64,000 bases of DNA. It comes from Gammaproteobacteria bacterium (lineage in GTDB: Bacteria > Pseudomonadota > Gammaproteobacteria > Xanthomonadales > Wenzhouxiangellaceae). Shown one piece after another: positions 11,235-21,986 of this stretch. A program made the position numbers and the translations under genes. The DNA lies in the NCBI GenBank assembly GCA_003567685.1, contig PWYW01000067.1:1-64000 (forward strand), given 5' to 3'. Below the pieces are notes generated by a model, which saw only the letters and a program-made list of their open reading frames with translations, was not told the origin of the DNA and searched no databases. How positions within the stretch are numbered: the first letter of the stretch is position 1; every line of letters begins with the position of its first letter.

Positions 11235-11322
11235 ACGTCGCTATATCAGCGCGTCGATAGTGCCCGGGAAAAGCACCGGAAGCCCGGCAACATCTCGACA
11301 GGAAAATTAAACCGGCCTTCCG

Positions 11323-12732
11323 CTACTCCAACCAGTCGGTAACGTGCCGGCTTGCATCCAGTTCGGGCAACCCGCTCAGCGGCGCACGTCCTCGCTTCAG
11401 CATGGCCTCAATGACCCTGAGATACCCTCGAGCGGTCGCCTGCCAGGTATAGCGCTCGCTCACCATTCGCGCAGCGGACGCGCTCAAGGCGGAGAAACGA
11501 CCCAGCGCATCCAGCATGCCCTCTGACAGGCTTACGGCATCATCGGGATCAACCAGAACGCCAGTGTCGGCCGTGAATACCTCCGAAGGGCCACCATATC
11601 GCGTTGCTACCACAGCCAGCCCACAGGCTGCTGCCTCAATCGGCGCAAGGCCGAACGGCTCATACAAAGACGGCAACACAAAGACCGATTTTCGGGCCGC
11701 GAACCAGCGATACGCAGTCGCCAACTGTCGCTGTGAACTGGCATTGACAAAGATCACCTGATCGCGCAAACCCGCTGCCTGTATTCGATCAAGCAGAGGC
11801 TCAAGCACCGAGCGTTCGTCGGCGCCCAACCTGCCCACTTGTTCGAAGGGGGCATCCAGGCCGCGAACGAATAGCGCCAGGCGGGCCCTCTGCTGAAGAT
11901 CGATGCTAGACAACCACGCCTCGACGAACCCGGCAAGATTCTTTTTGGGTTCGAGTCGACTGGACGCCAGGACGACGGGACGCTGGTCATCACCCGCACG
12001 CGCTTTCAGACGCGCCAGGAAATCGTCATCATCGCTGCCGGTATCGGTGTTGAAGATGGCAGCGTTGATGCCTGGCGGCACCACGTTGAATCGAGTATCG
12101 CGCCCGGCCTCGACCGCGCCCGCATAGAGCGAATGGGCATACTGTTCATGCTGTTCCGCCCGTGTCGAGGTAATCATCGCGCCAGCGGCTTGCATCGCCG
12201 CTCGCTCCGCTGCAATTCGGGCATGGAACTGATAGCGCTGGTTCCCCTGCGGCCAGTTTGCGGTGGTGGTTCCAAGACGCTCCAGTTTTTGGGCACCCAG
12301 GGAATGCGCGGTAAAGGTAAAGGGCGTCGATGTCTGTTGCCGCCACAGGACACCCATCCAGCCGCCATCGGCGTAGTGTGTCGTCACGGCATCGGGCTTT
12401 TCATCGCCATAGAACTCCGCCACCTTGCCAACGAGCTCAGACAAATGCGGCCAAAGCTTTTCCTTGGGGATAAACCTCCTCCCGCCCGCCTCGAGACGAA
12501 CGATCCTCACGCGAGATTCCTGAACACCGAAATCAGCGAGCGGTGCCTCGAAGCCGGGCCATTCGGGGTCTTCAATGCGGCGCGTAATGACATCGACTGA
12601 CACTCCCAGATCGGCAAGCGCCAGGGCCAGTTCTCGAACGTAAACCAGTTGGCCGCCAAAATCCGGGTGCTCCGTCAAATAGCGGTTATCGGCATCGAAA
12701 TTCCCCTGGGGGTTGAAAAAGGCAATCCGCAT
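11323..12732 (-). CDS. sps: Sucrose-phosphate synthase-like GT4 glycosyltransferase
   Basis: MRIAFFNPQGNFDADNRYLTEHPDFGGQLVYVRELALALADLGVSVDVITRRIEDPEWPGF closely resembles the recalled Halothermothrix orenii SPS N-terminus; ...YEPFGLAPIEAAACGLAVVATRYGGPSEV C-terminal GT4 motif. No C-terminal phosphatase domain. Confidence 0.87.
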   Translation of the reverse strand: MRIAFFNPQGNFDADNRYLTEHPDFGGQLVYVRELALALADLGVSVDVITRRIEDPEWPGFEAPLADFGVQESRVRIVRLEAGGRRFIPKEKLWPHLSELVGKVAEFYGDEKPDAVTTHYADGGWMGVLWRQQTSTPFTFTAHSLGAQKLERLGTTTANWPQGNQRYQFHARIAAERAAMQAAGAMITSTRAEQHEQYAHSLYAGAVEAGRDTRFNVVPPGINAAIFNTDTGSDDDDFLARLKARAGDDQRPVVLASSRLEPKKNLAGFVEAWLSSIDLQQRARLALFVRGLDAPFEQVGRLGADERSVLEPLLDRIQAAGLRDQVIFVNASSQRQLATAYRWFAARKSVFVLPSLYEPFGLAPIEAAACGLAVVATRYGGPSEVFTADTGVLVDPDDAVSLSEGMLDALGRFSALSASAARMVSERYTWQATARGYLRVIEAMLKRGRAPLSGLPELDASRHVTDWLE

Positions 12733-13379
12733 CAGTTCGTCCTCAGGCTGAAGTCGTCCTCGATGATCAAGTCGGCACGCTTCTGATGTTCAGAGATGAT
12801 TTGATGTTCTATGGCAAGAACTTTGTCGATGAAAGGATCCAGCTCCGACACATCTCGCCGACGACGTTCGCGGTGAGCCCGGGTCGCTTGCCAGTCACGA
12901 TCAATGAATATTCGAAGATCCGCTGATGACAACAGGCTGGTGTAAGTTCCTTCGGCGATCGCCACGTGGTAGCCCATCATGTCCAATTGCTCGCTGCCGA
13001 CGAGGTCTTGACCATAATCGATCAGGGGCTTGGCAACGCTCTCCTTGCCTTGCTTGAATGCTTGAAGATGCTGGTCAAGGAGGTCCAGTTGAACCTCTTG
13101 CGGGCCGACCCAGGCAATGTCCTTCCGCCTGGCAGCGTCGTTTCTTCTGGGAGGAAGGACAAAATAATCATCTTGCTGAAAGACCAGGGCCCGGATGCCC
13201 CGTTCGTGCAGTGTCTCGGCAAGCGCCGCCGCCGTCTCCGACTTGCCGCTGCCAGACTCGCCAGCCACCGTGATGACAAGCCGTTGGAGGCCTGGTAGCT
13301 CCTGGACTTCCATCCAGTCATTCACGGACTGGGCGGCCTTGCGATGGTGGGCTTCGATAACAATACTGTCGCCTTTCAC
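12732..13379 (-). CDS. P-loop kinase of the uridine kinase/phosphoribulokinase-like family
   Basis: VITVAGESGSGKSETAAALAETL Walker A; QQDDYFVLPPRRND; 1-nt overlap with the downstream SPS gene. Confidence 0.75.
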   Translation of the reverse strand: MKGDSIVIEAHHRKAAQSVNDWMEVQELPGLQRLVITVAGESGSGKSETAAALAETLHERGIRALVFQQDDYFVLPPRRNDAARRKDIAWVGPQEVQLDLLDQHLQAFKQGKESVAKPLIDYGQDLVGSEQLDMMGYHVAIAEGTYTSLLSSADLRIFIDRDWQATRAHRERRRRDVSELDPFIDKVLAIEHQIISEHQKRADLIIEDDFSLRTN

Positions 13380-13444
13380 TGTCTATCTTCACCTGATCAT
13401 GACCACGAGTGTCATCATAAGACATCGAACAATCGAATCTCTTA

Positions 13445-14500
13445 ATGGCTCCTGATTGTCTGCTCATGCATCTGCCCGATAACCCGCCAACCGCATTCGA
13501 CGCGGCCCTGCAAACAGGGTTGGAACAGCAGCACCGCACGGAAGGGCTCGGTGCCGCACTCAAGGCGCTACACCAGCATCAGGTGGACAGCGGTTTTATC
13601 CGCGACCACTTGCTTGAAGTGCGACGCTTCGAGTTCAATGCCGGCAATGATCCAGAGGCGTATTTTTCAGTCCAGTTCAACCCGGCACGCGCCCGCCGCT
13701 TTGCCGGCAAAGGCCGGAGCGAACCGCCAGCCTGGGCGACTCCCGTCCACAACGGCTGCTTCCTCTGTGCCGAAAACGTTGCCTGGCAGCAAAACGGCAT
13801 CGAGAAAGGCTTTCAACTCCAGTTGGCACAGCGCCCATTCACGGCTTGGATGAACCCGTTTCCACTGGCTTCGGGACACGCCATCCTGGCAACGCGTGAC
13901 CATATGACCCAGCATTGGGATGCGTCGCAACAACCCCTCGGACGGCTGGTTGACGAATTGGTCGCTCTTGCCCGACAAACTCCGGGTTGGATTTCCTTCT
14001 ACAACGGCGTCGGTGCGGGCGCGTCCATCGAAGGCCACCTGCATTTCCATGCGATGCCAAGGACGCCTGGATTGAGACCCCTTCCGATCGAAATCGCGGC
14101 CATGCGAGCGAACAGGGACGCGCCCAGGGAGGGGTTTCCTGCGATCGTCAGCGGCCACTATCCGATCGACTTCGTGCACTGGCGCGGCTTGCCCAACGAC
14201 GTGCAATCGAAGGCTGGGGCGTGGGTGTCAGAATGGCAAAAGCAAAAAGCCGACGATCCGGATGCAACGGCCAATCTGATGGCCTGCCACGACTTCAATG
14301 AAGAACTCATCGACCTGTATTTCGTTCCGAGGGTTCGCTCACGCTCCCGCGCAGAGGGCTTGAGCGGTGTCATCGGCTCGTTCGAAGCCATGGGTGAAAT
14401 CATCTGCTCGACTGAGCAGGAGTGGGATGATCTGGAGTCAGGCCGGGTTGACTACCAACGCATCCACGACATCCTCGCCACGGTATCCGTCAAGCTTTGA
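13445..14500 (+). CDS. HIT/GalT-superfamily (DUF4922-like) nucleotidyltransferase/phosphorylase
   Basis: NGCFLCAEN zinc-site-like motif and EGHLHFHAMP H-x-H-x-H motif typical of HIT-like nucleotidyl transferases; DUF4922 assignment from memory. Confidence 0.65.
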   Translation: MAPDCLLMHLPDNPPTAFDAALQTGLEQQHRTEGLGAALKALHQHQVDSGFIRDHLLEVRRFEFNAGNDPEAYFSVQFNPARARRFAGKGRSEPPAWATPVHNGCFLCAENVAWQQNGIEKGFQLQLAQRPFTAWMNPFPLASGHAILATRDHMTQHWDASQQPLGRLVDELVALARQTPGWISFYNGVGAGASIEGHLHFHAMPRTPGLRPLPIEIAAMRANRDAPREGFPAIVSGHYPIDFVHWRGLPNDVQSKAGAWVSEWQKQKADDPDATANLMACHDFNEELIDLYFVPRVRSRSRAEGLSGVIGSFEAMGEIICSTEQEWDDLESGRVDYQRIHDILATVSVKL

Positions 14501-14514
14501 AAGGATTCGGGCAC

Positions 14515-15093
14515 CTACATCGAAACGACCGCAACCCCAAACAGAATGGGATGCAGATGGAAGGCGAACGCATAGTAAAGACCCAACCCCCCCAACACAA
14601 CGACAACATCGTTGACCGCCGTTTTCGGTAGTTGGGGCGGCGCGCCAGGAGACGCTCGGCGCTTGACCGAAATCCGGTCAACCACCGCCCAGGCCAGAAA
14701 GGCACCAAATAAAATCACCGCGGCCAGGGTGCCATTGATCAGCAAATGGGCCAGCGCCCAGGCCTTGACCGCGACCAACATGGGGTGTTTCAGGGCATTC
14801 TGGATGCGACCCGGCAAATAGGCCGCCAGCAACGCCGGGAACACCAGCAGCATCAGCAACATGTTGAGGTGACGCAGGAAGTGGGGCGGATGGTACAACC
14901 AGACAGGATCCAGCCGGGCCTGGCCATAGCCAATCACGATCAGCACCAGCCCGACCAGCGAGATCCCACCGTACACGCCTTTGAAACCCCAGACACCCAG
15001 GGAATTCACCATGCGCGTCCGCAGGGGCTCGGCGACGATGCGAATCGAATGAATGCCGAGAAACAGAACCAGGCCAAGCAGCAGTAGAACCAT
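14515..15093 (-). CDS. NnrU family membrane protein
   Basis: LGLVLFLGIHSIRIVAEPLRTRMVNSLGVWGFKGVYGGISLVGLVLIVIGYGQAR; internal ATG at 15093 preferred. Confidence 0.83.
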   Translation of the reverse strand: MVLLLLGLVLFLGIHSIRIVAEPLRTRMVNSLGVWGFKGVYGGISLVGLVLIVIGYGQARLDPVWLYHPPHFLRHLNMLLMLLVFPALLAAYLPGRIQNALKHPMLVAVKAWALAHLLINGTLAAVILFGAFLAWAVVDRISVKRRASPGAPPQLPKTAVNDVVVVLGGLGLYYAFAFHLHPILFGVAVVSM

Positions 15094-15199
15094 CGTGTAA
15101 CTCCATCGAAAGATGAGCCGCTGGGGTGCGGGCTTGAGCGTCATTCTGGCACAAGCTGCCACTGGCCGCCTCGAAAAGGCCAGCAGCCACCACCATGGC

Positions 15200-15700
15200 T
15201 CATCGGTCCGGCAAGCCCTCGAAACGATCAAAGAAAATAGGATCAGGCAGCGGTTCGCGGTCAATCGTGATCACGCCCGGCACCGGGCTGAATGGAGCAG
15301 GCCAGGTATCGACAAGAATGAAGTACTCCTGCCCTTCCTCAACATCAACCACCAAAGCCTTGCTGGCAGACGAATCGGCCACGCCCCCCACGCAGCTGCC
15401 ACCTGAAGTGGGGCATCCAGCATAGACAACAACGGCAGTCCAGGGTTGACCTTCATAGGCCACTGAGACCTCTCCAGTGAACGCTGCAGTGAATCGGAGC
15501 AACGCTTCATTTCCTCCGTAGTACACGGCGGAAACGCAATTCTCGGCATTGTCAGCTCGAATATCATTGCTGCCGGAATCAACCACCGGCGCCTGATACG
15601 GGAACGCCTCGATCAACTCAGCCTGCTCGCAAGTCGTCGCTCCCACCAGCAGGGGAATCGAAAGAGCGAAAACCATCAAGACTTTGATTAATTTGATCAT
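15200..15700 (-). CDS. Predicted exported beta-sandwich protein of unknown function ending in PIFFDRFEGLPDR
   Basis: Signal peptide MIKLIKVLMVFALSIPLLVGATTC; pre-peptidase C-terminal-like pattern (EGQEYFILVD); C-terminal tail shared with two other proteins in this window. Confidence 0.65.
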   Translation of the reverse strand: MIKLIKVLMVFALSIPLLVGATTCEQAELIEAFPYQAPVVDSGSNDIRADNAENCVSAVYYGGNEALLRFTAAFTGEVSVAYEGQPWTAVVVYAGCPTSGGSCVGGVADSSASKALVVDVEEGQEYFILVDTWPAPFSPVPGVITIDREPLPDPIFFDRFEGLPDR

Positions 15701-15893
15701 CACAGACTCCCTGACGTTCGCAACGAGCCACTTGCTCGCTTGTGCCCAATACACAACTTCATTTGACGTCAAACGCCAGGTGCCCGAATTGAGTTCGGTC
15801 AAATTTTGAGGACTGCATGGGCCTTCACCACGTTGACAGCCTGCTGGCATCCTCGTCCTTGCCTTTGATCTATGAAAGCAGTAAAGACTGTCA

Positions 15894-16901
15894 ATGAAAA
15901 CCCACGGTCAGCCAGTAAAACCAAGCCTGTCGCTCGCCACAGCGCTCCTGCTGTTCGCCCTCACAAGCTGGGCAAACAGCGACAGCGACGCGCTGTGGCA
16001 GCAGGCACTGGAAACTGATCGGCTGCATAGCCTGCTGGTTATGCACAAAGGCCAGGCGGTCGTTGAGCTGGAGCGCGCCGGCCCCGGCTTGTCCGCACCG
16101 GCCAACATCAAATCCGTCTCAAAGACGGTCCTTTCCATGCTGGGTGGCATGGCGATTGACCGGGGCATCATTGACGGCGTGGACAGCCTGCTTGTTGATC
16201 TACTCGGCGATCGCTTTCCCGACGACGCCACGCCGGGAGCCGAAACCATCACCTTCGGCCAGGCACTGTCCATGCAGGCCGGGCTGGAAAGTACATCGGG
16301 CCGCAACTATGGGCGCTGGGTCCAAAGCGATAACTGGGTCAACCATGCCTTGACCCGCCCGATGATCGACCAGCCGGGAGGCCGGATGATTTACTCGACA
16401 GGCGCCACCCACCTGGCTGCCGCCGCTTTGGTCGAGGCCAGCGGTCAAAGCCTCGCCGATTTGGCCCGCGACTGGCTCGGAGAGCCCCTAAACCTGCATA
16501 TTCCCGACTGGATGACTGATCCCCAGGGCATTCATTTCGGCGGCAACGAAATGCAGTTGAGCCCGAGAGCGCTGGCCCAGCTCGGTGAACTGTACCGTCT
16601 GGATGGTCAGATCAATGGACAACAGGTAATTTCATCCGACTGGATTGCGCAGTCCTGGCAAGCCAACGGCCGATCGCCCTGGACCGGCGACGACTACGGC
16701 TATGGCTGGTTCATCACCCATGTCAATGATCTGGACGTGTTTTACGGTCGCGGCTATGGCGGCCAGGCCTTGTTCGTGGTGCCGGAGGCCGAGTTGACCA
16801 TCGCCATCACCTCCAACCCGAATCCACCGTCGTCTGGCTGGCAGTTCCGGCAATTACTCACACTCGTCAACCTGGCCATTGACCACTATCACCGACACTG
16901 A
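15894..16901 (+). CDS. Serine hydrolase, class C beta-lactamase-like
   Basis: Signal peptide; SVSKTVLSMLGGMAIDRG (S-x-x-K), YSTGATHLAAA (Y-S/N) motifs. Confidence 0.87.
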   Translation: MKTHGQPVKPSLSLATALLLFALTSWANSDSDALWQQALETDRLHSLLVMHKGQAVVELERAGPGLSAPANIKSVSKTVLSMLGGMAIDRGIIDGVDSLLVDLLGDRFPDDATPGAETITFGQALSMQAGLESTSGRNYGRWVQSDNWVNHALTRPMIDQPGGRMIYSTGATHLAAAALVEASGQSLADLARDWLGEPLNLHIPDWMTDPQGIHFGGNEMQLSPRALAQLGELYRLDGQINGQQVISSDWIAQSWQANGRSPWTGDDYGYGWFITHVNDLDVFYGRGYGGQALFVVPEAELTIAITSNPNPPSSGWQFRQLLTLVNLAIDHYHRH

Positions 16902-16934
16902 CCACCCGCACCACAGCGGGTAAAAAGCGCTGAT

Positions 16935-16943
16935 TGCTATACT
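16935..16943 (+). promoter_or_regulatory. Candidate extended -10 promoter element (TGC-TATACT) upstream of hutU
   Basis: TGCTATACT; no convincing -35 at 17 bp, consistent with an extended -10. Confidence 0.4.
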
Positions 16944-16976
16944 CCAGACGTTAAGGATTTAATGTCAGGAGCTCTC

Positions 16977-18647
<1,671 letters not shown>

Positions 18648-18753
18648 TGTCGAGCGCACTTGTGCGCGAGGAGACCCATCGAAACCAGACCCTCGCCTTT
18701 CAGACATAGGTGCCCGATGCATCGCCCGCTAGTGGCTCGCTCCGTTGAAAGAA

Positions 18754-18924
18754 TCACCATTCGATGTTTACCGTCGCGCTGAACAATTCGCGATGGCTAT
18801 TCATTTCCGATGTCGCAGCAGTTACCCTGCGGGCGTGGCCCCCGGGGCTGGCGCCCAGCAGGGTGGCCAGGATGATCAGGCTGACAAGCGTGTTTGAGTG
18901 TGACATGGCTGTGTCCTTGTTCAT
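18754..18924 (-). CDS. Small predicted exported protein (56 aa)
   Basis: MNKDTAMSHSNTLVSLIILATLLGASPGGHARRVTAATSEMNSHRELFSATVNIEW; starts 7 nt after the Kelch gene stop, same strand. Confidence 0.4.
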   Translation of the reverse strand: MNKDTAMSHSNTLVSLIILATLLGASPGGHARRVTAATSEMNSHRELFSATVNIEW

Positions 18925-18931
18925 GACTGAA

Positions 18932-21643
18932 TCACTCGAAACGATCTGCGAAGATGCCATCTGGTAACTCGATTTCGTAGGGGAAGTACAGCCACATGCT
19001 GTCGCTGTAGTCAGTGTCCAAGCCACCCCAGACGATCATTTCACGGCCGGTCCAGACCGCGGTGTGGGCGTAGCGCGCGGGGGGCGCGTCGATGGTGCTG
19101 GTGGGCGCACCCCAGCTATTCTCGGCCGGATCGTAGCGGCCGCCGGTGTCTGTTAGGCTCAGGCCACCCCAGACGATCATTTCGCTGCCGGTCCAGACCG
19201 CGCTGTGTTGCGCGCGCCCGCTGGGCGCGTCGATGGTGCTGGTGGCTGTGCCCCAGCTGTCGGTGCCCGGGTTGTAGCGGCCGCCGGTGTTGCCGCCGCC
19301 ATCGCCACCCCAGACGATCATTTCGCTGCCGGTCCAGATCGCGCTGTGTTGGGTGCGCGCGCTGGGCGCGTCGATGGTATTGGTGGCCGTGCCCCAGCTG
19401 TCGGTGACCGGGTTGTAGCGGCCGCCGGTGTTGCCGCCACCATTGCCACCCCAGACGATCATTTCGCTGCCGGTCCAGATCGCGCTGTGGCCGAACCGGC
19501 CGTCGGGCGTGTCGACCGTGCTGGTGGGCGCGCCCCAGCTGTCGGTGAAGGCGTTGTAGCGACCGCCGGTGTTGAAGCCTGCGCCGCCGGCCTGGCCGCC
19601 CCAAACGATCATTTCGCTGCCGGTCCAGATCGCGCTGTGTTGAGTGCGCGCGCTGGGCGCGTCGATGATGCTGGTGGGCTTACCCCAGCTATCTGTGGCC
19701 GGGTTATAGCGGCCACCGGTGTTGTAGCGAGGGCCGCCAATGCCGCCCCAGACGATCATTTCGCTGCCGGTCCAGACCGCGCTGTGGGCCGCGCGCGCGG
19801 CGGGCACGCGGACGGTGCTGGTGGGTGGGCCCCAGCTATCAGTGTCGGGGTTGTAGCGCCCGCCGGTGTTGAAGTAACTGAGGTCTCCTCCGCCCCAAAC
19901 GATCATTTCGCTGCCGGTCCAGATCGCGCTGTGGCGGGTGCGCGCGCTGGGTGCGCCGTTGGTGCTGGTGGCCGTGCCCCAGCTATCAGTGTCCAGGTTG
20001 TAGCGCCCGCCGGTGTTGCCGCCGCCGCCCCAGACGATCATTTCGCTGCCGGTCCAAACCGCACTGTGGCCGCCGCGCGCGCCGGGCGCGCCGTCGGTGT
20101 TGATGGCTGCGCCCCAGCTATCGGTATCGGGGTCATAGCGGCGGCCGGTGTTGAGGGGAGCGCCGTCGAAGCCACCCCAGACGATCATTTCGCTACCAGT
20201 CCAGATCGCGCTGTGTTGGCTGCGCGCGCTGGGCGCGCCACTGTTGTTGATGGCCGGGCCCCAGCTGTCGCTGTCGAGGTCGTAGCGCCTGCCGGTGTTG
20301 AGGGAGGTGGAGCCGTCGGAGCCACCCCAGACGATCATTTCGCTGCCGGTCCAGACCGCGCTGTGACCACTGCGTACGCTGGGCGCGTTGCTGATGGCGG
20401 GGCCCCAGGTATTGGTGGCCGGGTTGTAGCGCCCGCCGGTGTTGGTCGGGGTGAAGGCGATGCTGCCACCCCAGACGATCATTTCGCTGCCGGTCCAGAC
20501 TGCGCTGTGGCCTCTGCGCGCGCTGGGTGCGCCGCTGATGCTGGTGGTTGCGCCCCAGCTGTCGATGGCCGGGTAGTAGCGGATGCCAGTGTTGACGATG
20601 TTTAGGAAGCTGCCCTCGTCGCCACCCCAAACGATCATTTCGCTGCCCGTCCAGACCACGCTGTGGAACTGGCGCCCCTCAAGCGGATGGGTTCGATGCT
20701 CCCAGGTATCGGCGGCCGGTGCACTAAGATCCATGGCCTGGCCTTTAATCGTCGGCAGTTTCAGGCCCTTTACGGGTGCTGACTCGAAGCTCACGGCATG
20801 CTGCCGGCGCTCGGCCCACCAATGGTCGAAGCTGCGCTTGGGCCAGCTACGGACCTGCACTTCCAGGCGATCGTCGCTTTTCGAGAGCAGGGTTTCCTGC
20901 ACGAAAGCGTGGGCGGTTTCGCGCAGCAGCGGGGCGCGGCGGGACGGCAGACCGGGCCGGTCGAATGCTTCGCGAGCGGCGCTCAAGCGCGCCCGTTCGG
21001 CGTCGAACTCTTCCGCGTCCAGCGTCAACTCTTGGGGGTCGCGCTCCATCGCCGATGTCTCGGCTTTGGAGGCAGCTCCTCGAACCAGCACCCACCGCTC
21101 CTCGCTGCCGCCGCTGGCTTCAATGTCGGCGATGCCCGCCCCGCCTGCCAATGCCGCTTCGGCTGCTTCCCGCAACGCGTCGTGCTGGCGTGCATCGGCC
21201 GCGTAGGCGGAGCGCAGTCGCTGCTGCACCAGCTGTGGCCGCGCCAGGCATTCGGCGATCAGGTTGGCGTCGTTGCCGAGCGCCTCGAAGCGCTTGCTCA
21301 AGCGATCCGGTGCGCGGGTGTTCTGGGCCATGCGGTTCAGTTCACGTTGCAGGCTGGCCGCGTCGATGGACTGGCCATAGTCCTGAAACAGCACGGCTTC
21401 CTGCCGCAACTGCGCTTCGACTCGTTCGCGCAACTGCGCATCGCTGAGCACGCTTTGGCGATCCGGCTTGGGTTCGGGATTCTGTTCCGGCCAGATCGTC
21501 TCCGACCAGCGGATGTCTTCCAGCGTAGACTGGCAGGCCAGGCGTTGCTCGAAACCCATCGCGCCAGCAGTCTGCGCCGACAGCGCCAGCAGCAGGCCAA
21601 CCAGGGCGATCTTCAGTTGTCGTGTGGTCATGAGGTTGGTCAT
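18932..21643 (-). CDS. Large exported Kelch-type repeat protein with helical SurA_N-like N-terminal region; C-terminus IELPDGIFADRFE
   Basis: Signal peptide KIALVGLLLALSAQTAGA; 12 copies of WTG(S/R)EMIVWGG; helical 'LGNDANLIAECLARPQLVQQRL' region. Confidence 0.8.
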   Translation of the reverse strand: MTNLMTTRQLKIALVGLLLALSAQTAGAMGFEQRLACQSTLEDIRWSETIWPEQNPEPKPDRQSVLSDAQLRERVEAQLRQEAVLFQDYGQSIDAASLQRELNRMAQNTRAPDRLSKRFEALGNDANLIAECLARPQLVQQRLRSAYAADARQHDALREAAEAALAGGAGIADIEASGGSEERWVLVRGAASKAETSAMERDPQELTLDAEEFDAERARLSAAREAFDRPGLPSRRAPLLRETAHAFVQETLLSKSDDRLEVQVRSWPKRSFDHWWAERRQHAVSFESAPVKGLKLPTIKGQAMDLSAPAADTWEHRTHPLEGRQFHSVVWTGSEMIVWGGDEGSFLNIVNTGIRYYPAIDSWGATTSISGAPSARRGHSAVWTGSEMIVWGGSIAFTPTNTGGRYNPATNTWGPAISNAPSVRSGHSAVWTGSEMIVWGGSDGSTSLNTGRRYDLDSDSWGPAINNSGAPSARSQHSAIWTGSEMIVWGGFDGAPLNTGRRYDPDTDSWGAAINTDGAPGARGGHSAVWTGSEMIVWGGGGNTGGRYNLDTDSWGTATSTNGAPSARTRHSAIWTGSEMIVWGGGDLSYFNTGGRYNPDTDSWGPPTSTVRVPAARAAHSAVWTGSEMIVWGGIGGPRYNTGGRYNPATDSWGKPTSIIDAPSARTQHSAIWTGSEMIVWGGQAGGAGFNTGGRYNAFTDSWGAPTSTVDTPDGRFGHSAIWTGSEMIVWGGNGGGNTGGRYNPVTDSWGTATNTIDAPSARTQHSAIWTGSEMIVWGGDGGGNTGGRYNPGTDSWGTATSTIDAPSGRAQHSAVWTGSEMIVWGGLSLTDTGGRYDPAENSWGAPTSTIDAPPARYAHTAVWTGREMIVWGGLDTDYSDSMWLYFPYEIELPDGIFADRFE
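19024..20665. repeat. 12 tandem coding repeats with conserved CCCCA(G/A)ACGATCATTTCGCTGCCGGTCCAGA core (Kelch blades)
   Basis: Direct reading of repeated core in the + strand and repeated WTGSEMIVWGG in the protein. Confidence 0.92.
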
Positions 21644-21801
21644 TTCTTGATTCTCCCGTGGAGTTTCGCGTCTGGTTTCTTGTCCTCAGTGCGCTGCGGA
21701 GACCGGGCTCTGGTTTTGTCGGCCACGCGTCTTCGTTCCGCAAACAAGGTTTCAAGCATGTCGGCCTCCTGGCGGGCCGGTCGATCGCCGTGCTTGTTCA
21801 T
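21640..21801 (-). CDS. Possible small basic protein (53 aa) translationally coupled to the Kelch gene
   Basis: MNKHGDRPARQEADMLETLFAERRRVADKTRARSPQRTEDKKPDAKLHGRIKK; GAGG upstream of its ATG; stop overlaps the Kelch start as ATGA (21640-21643). Confidence 0.35.
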   Translation of the reverse strand: MNKHGDRPARQEADMLETLFAERRRVADKTRARSPQRTEDKKPDAKLHGRIKK

Positions 21802-21862
21802 GGTGCAATCCTCGGCAGGCATGGCAATGCGGTAGCATCGATTGTCATGTGTTGGCTAGTCA

Positions 21863-21910
21863 CTGTCGCGCAGTCATGTTGTAAGCTTTGACGCTGATGT
21901 TGCGCGACAG
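21863..21910. promoter_or_regulatory. Perfect 10-bp inverted repeat CTGTCGCGCA-N28-TGCGCGACAG in the divergent Kelch/HTCS intergenic region
   Basis: Arms 21863-21872 and 21901-21910 read directly. Confidence 0.6.
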
Positions 21911-21986
21911 CTAAAGGCCGGCTTCGATTCCTGGATGGGCAGGGCCCAGGTTTGTCGCTTGTATTAATCGAGGGAGATGCACGCGT

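Noticed and set aside
16904-16921. ACCCGC-accaca-GCGGGT hairpin after the serine hydrolase as a terminator
   Set aside because: Short stem, followed by A rather than T run; could be chance in GC-rich DNA.
18654-18667. GCGCAC-TT-GTGCGC inverted repeat after hutU as a terminator
   Set aside because: Two-nucleotide loop and no T tract; too weak to call.
19205-20605. 466-aa plus-strand ORF of repeated 'PDDHFAAGPDRAV...RAGRVDGAGG'
   Set aside because: Mirror image of the Kelch repeats; the repeat in DNA propagates an open antisense frame. No signal of independent coding.
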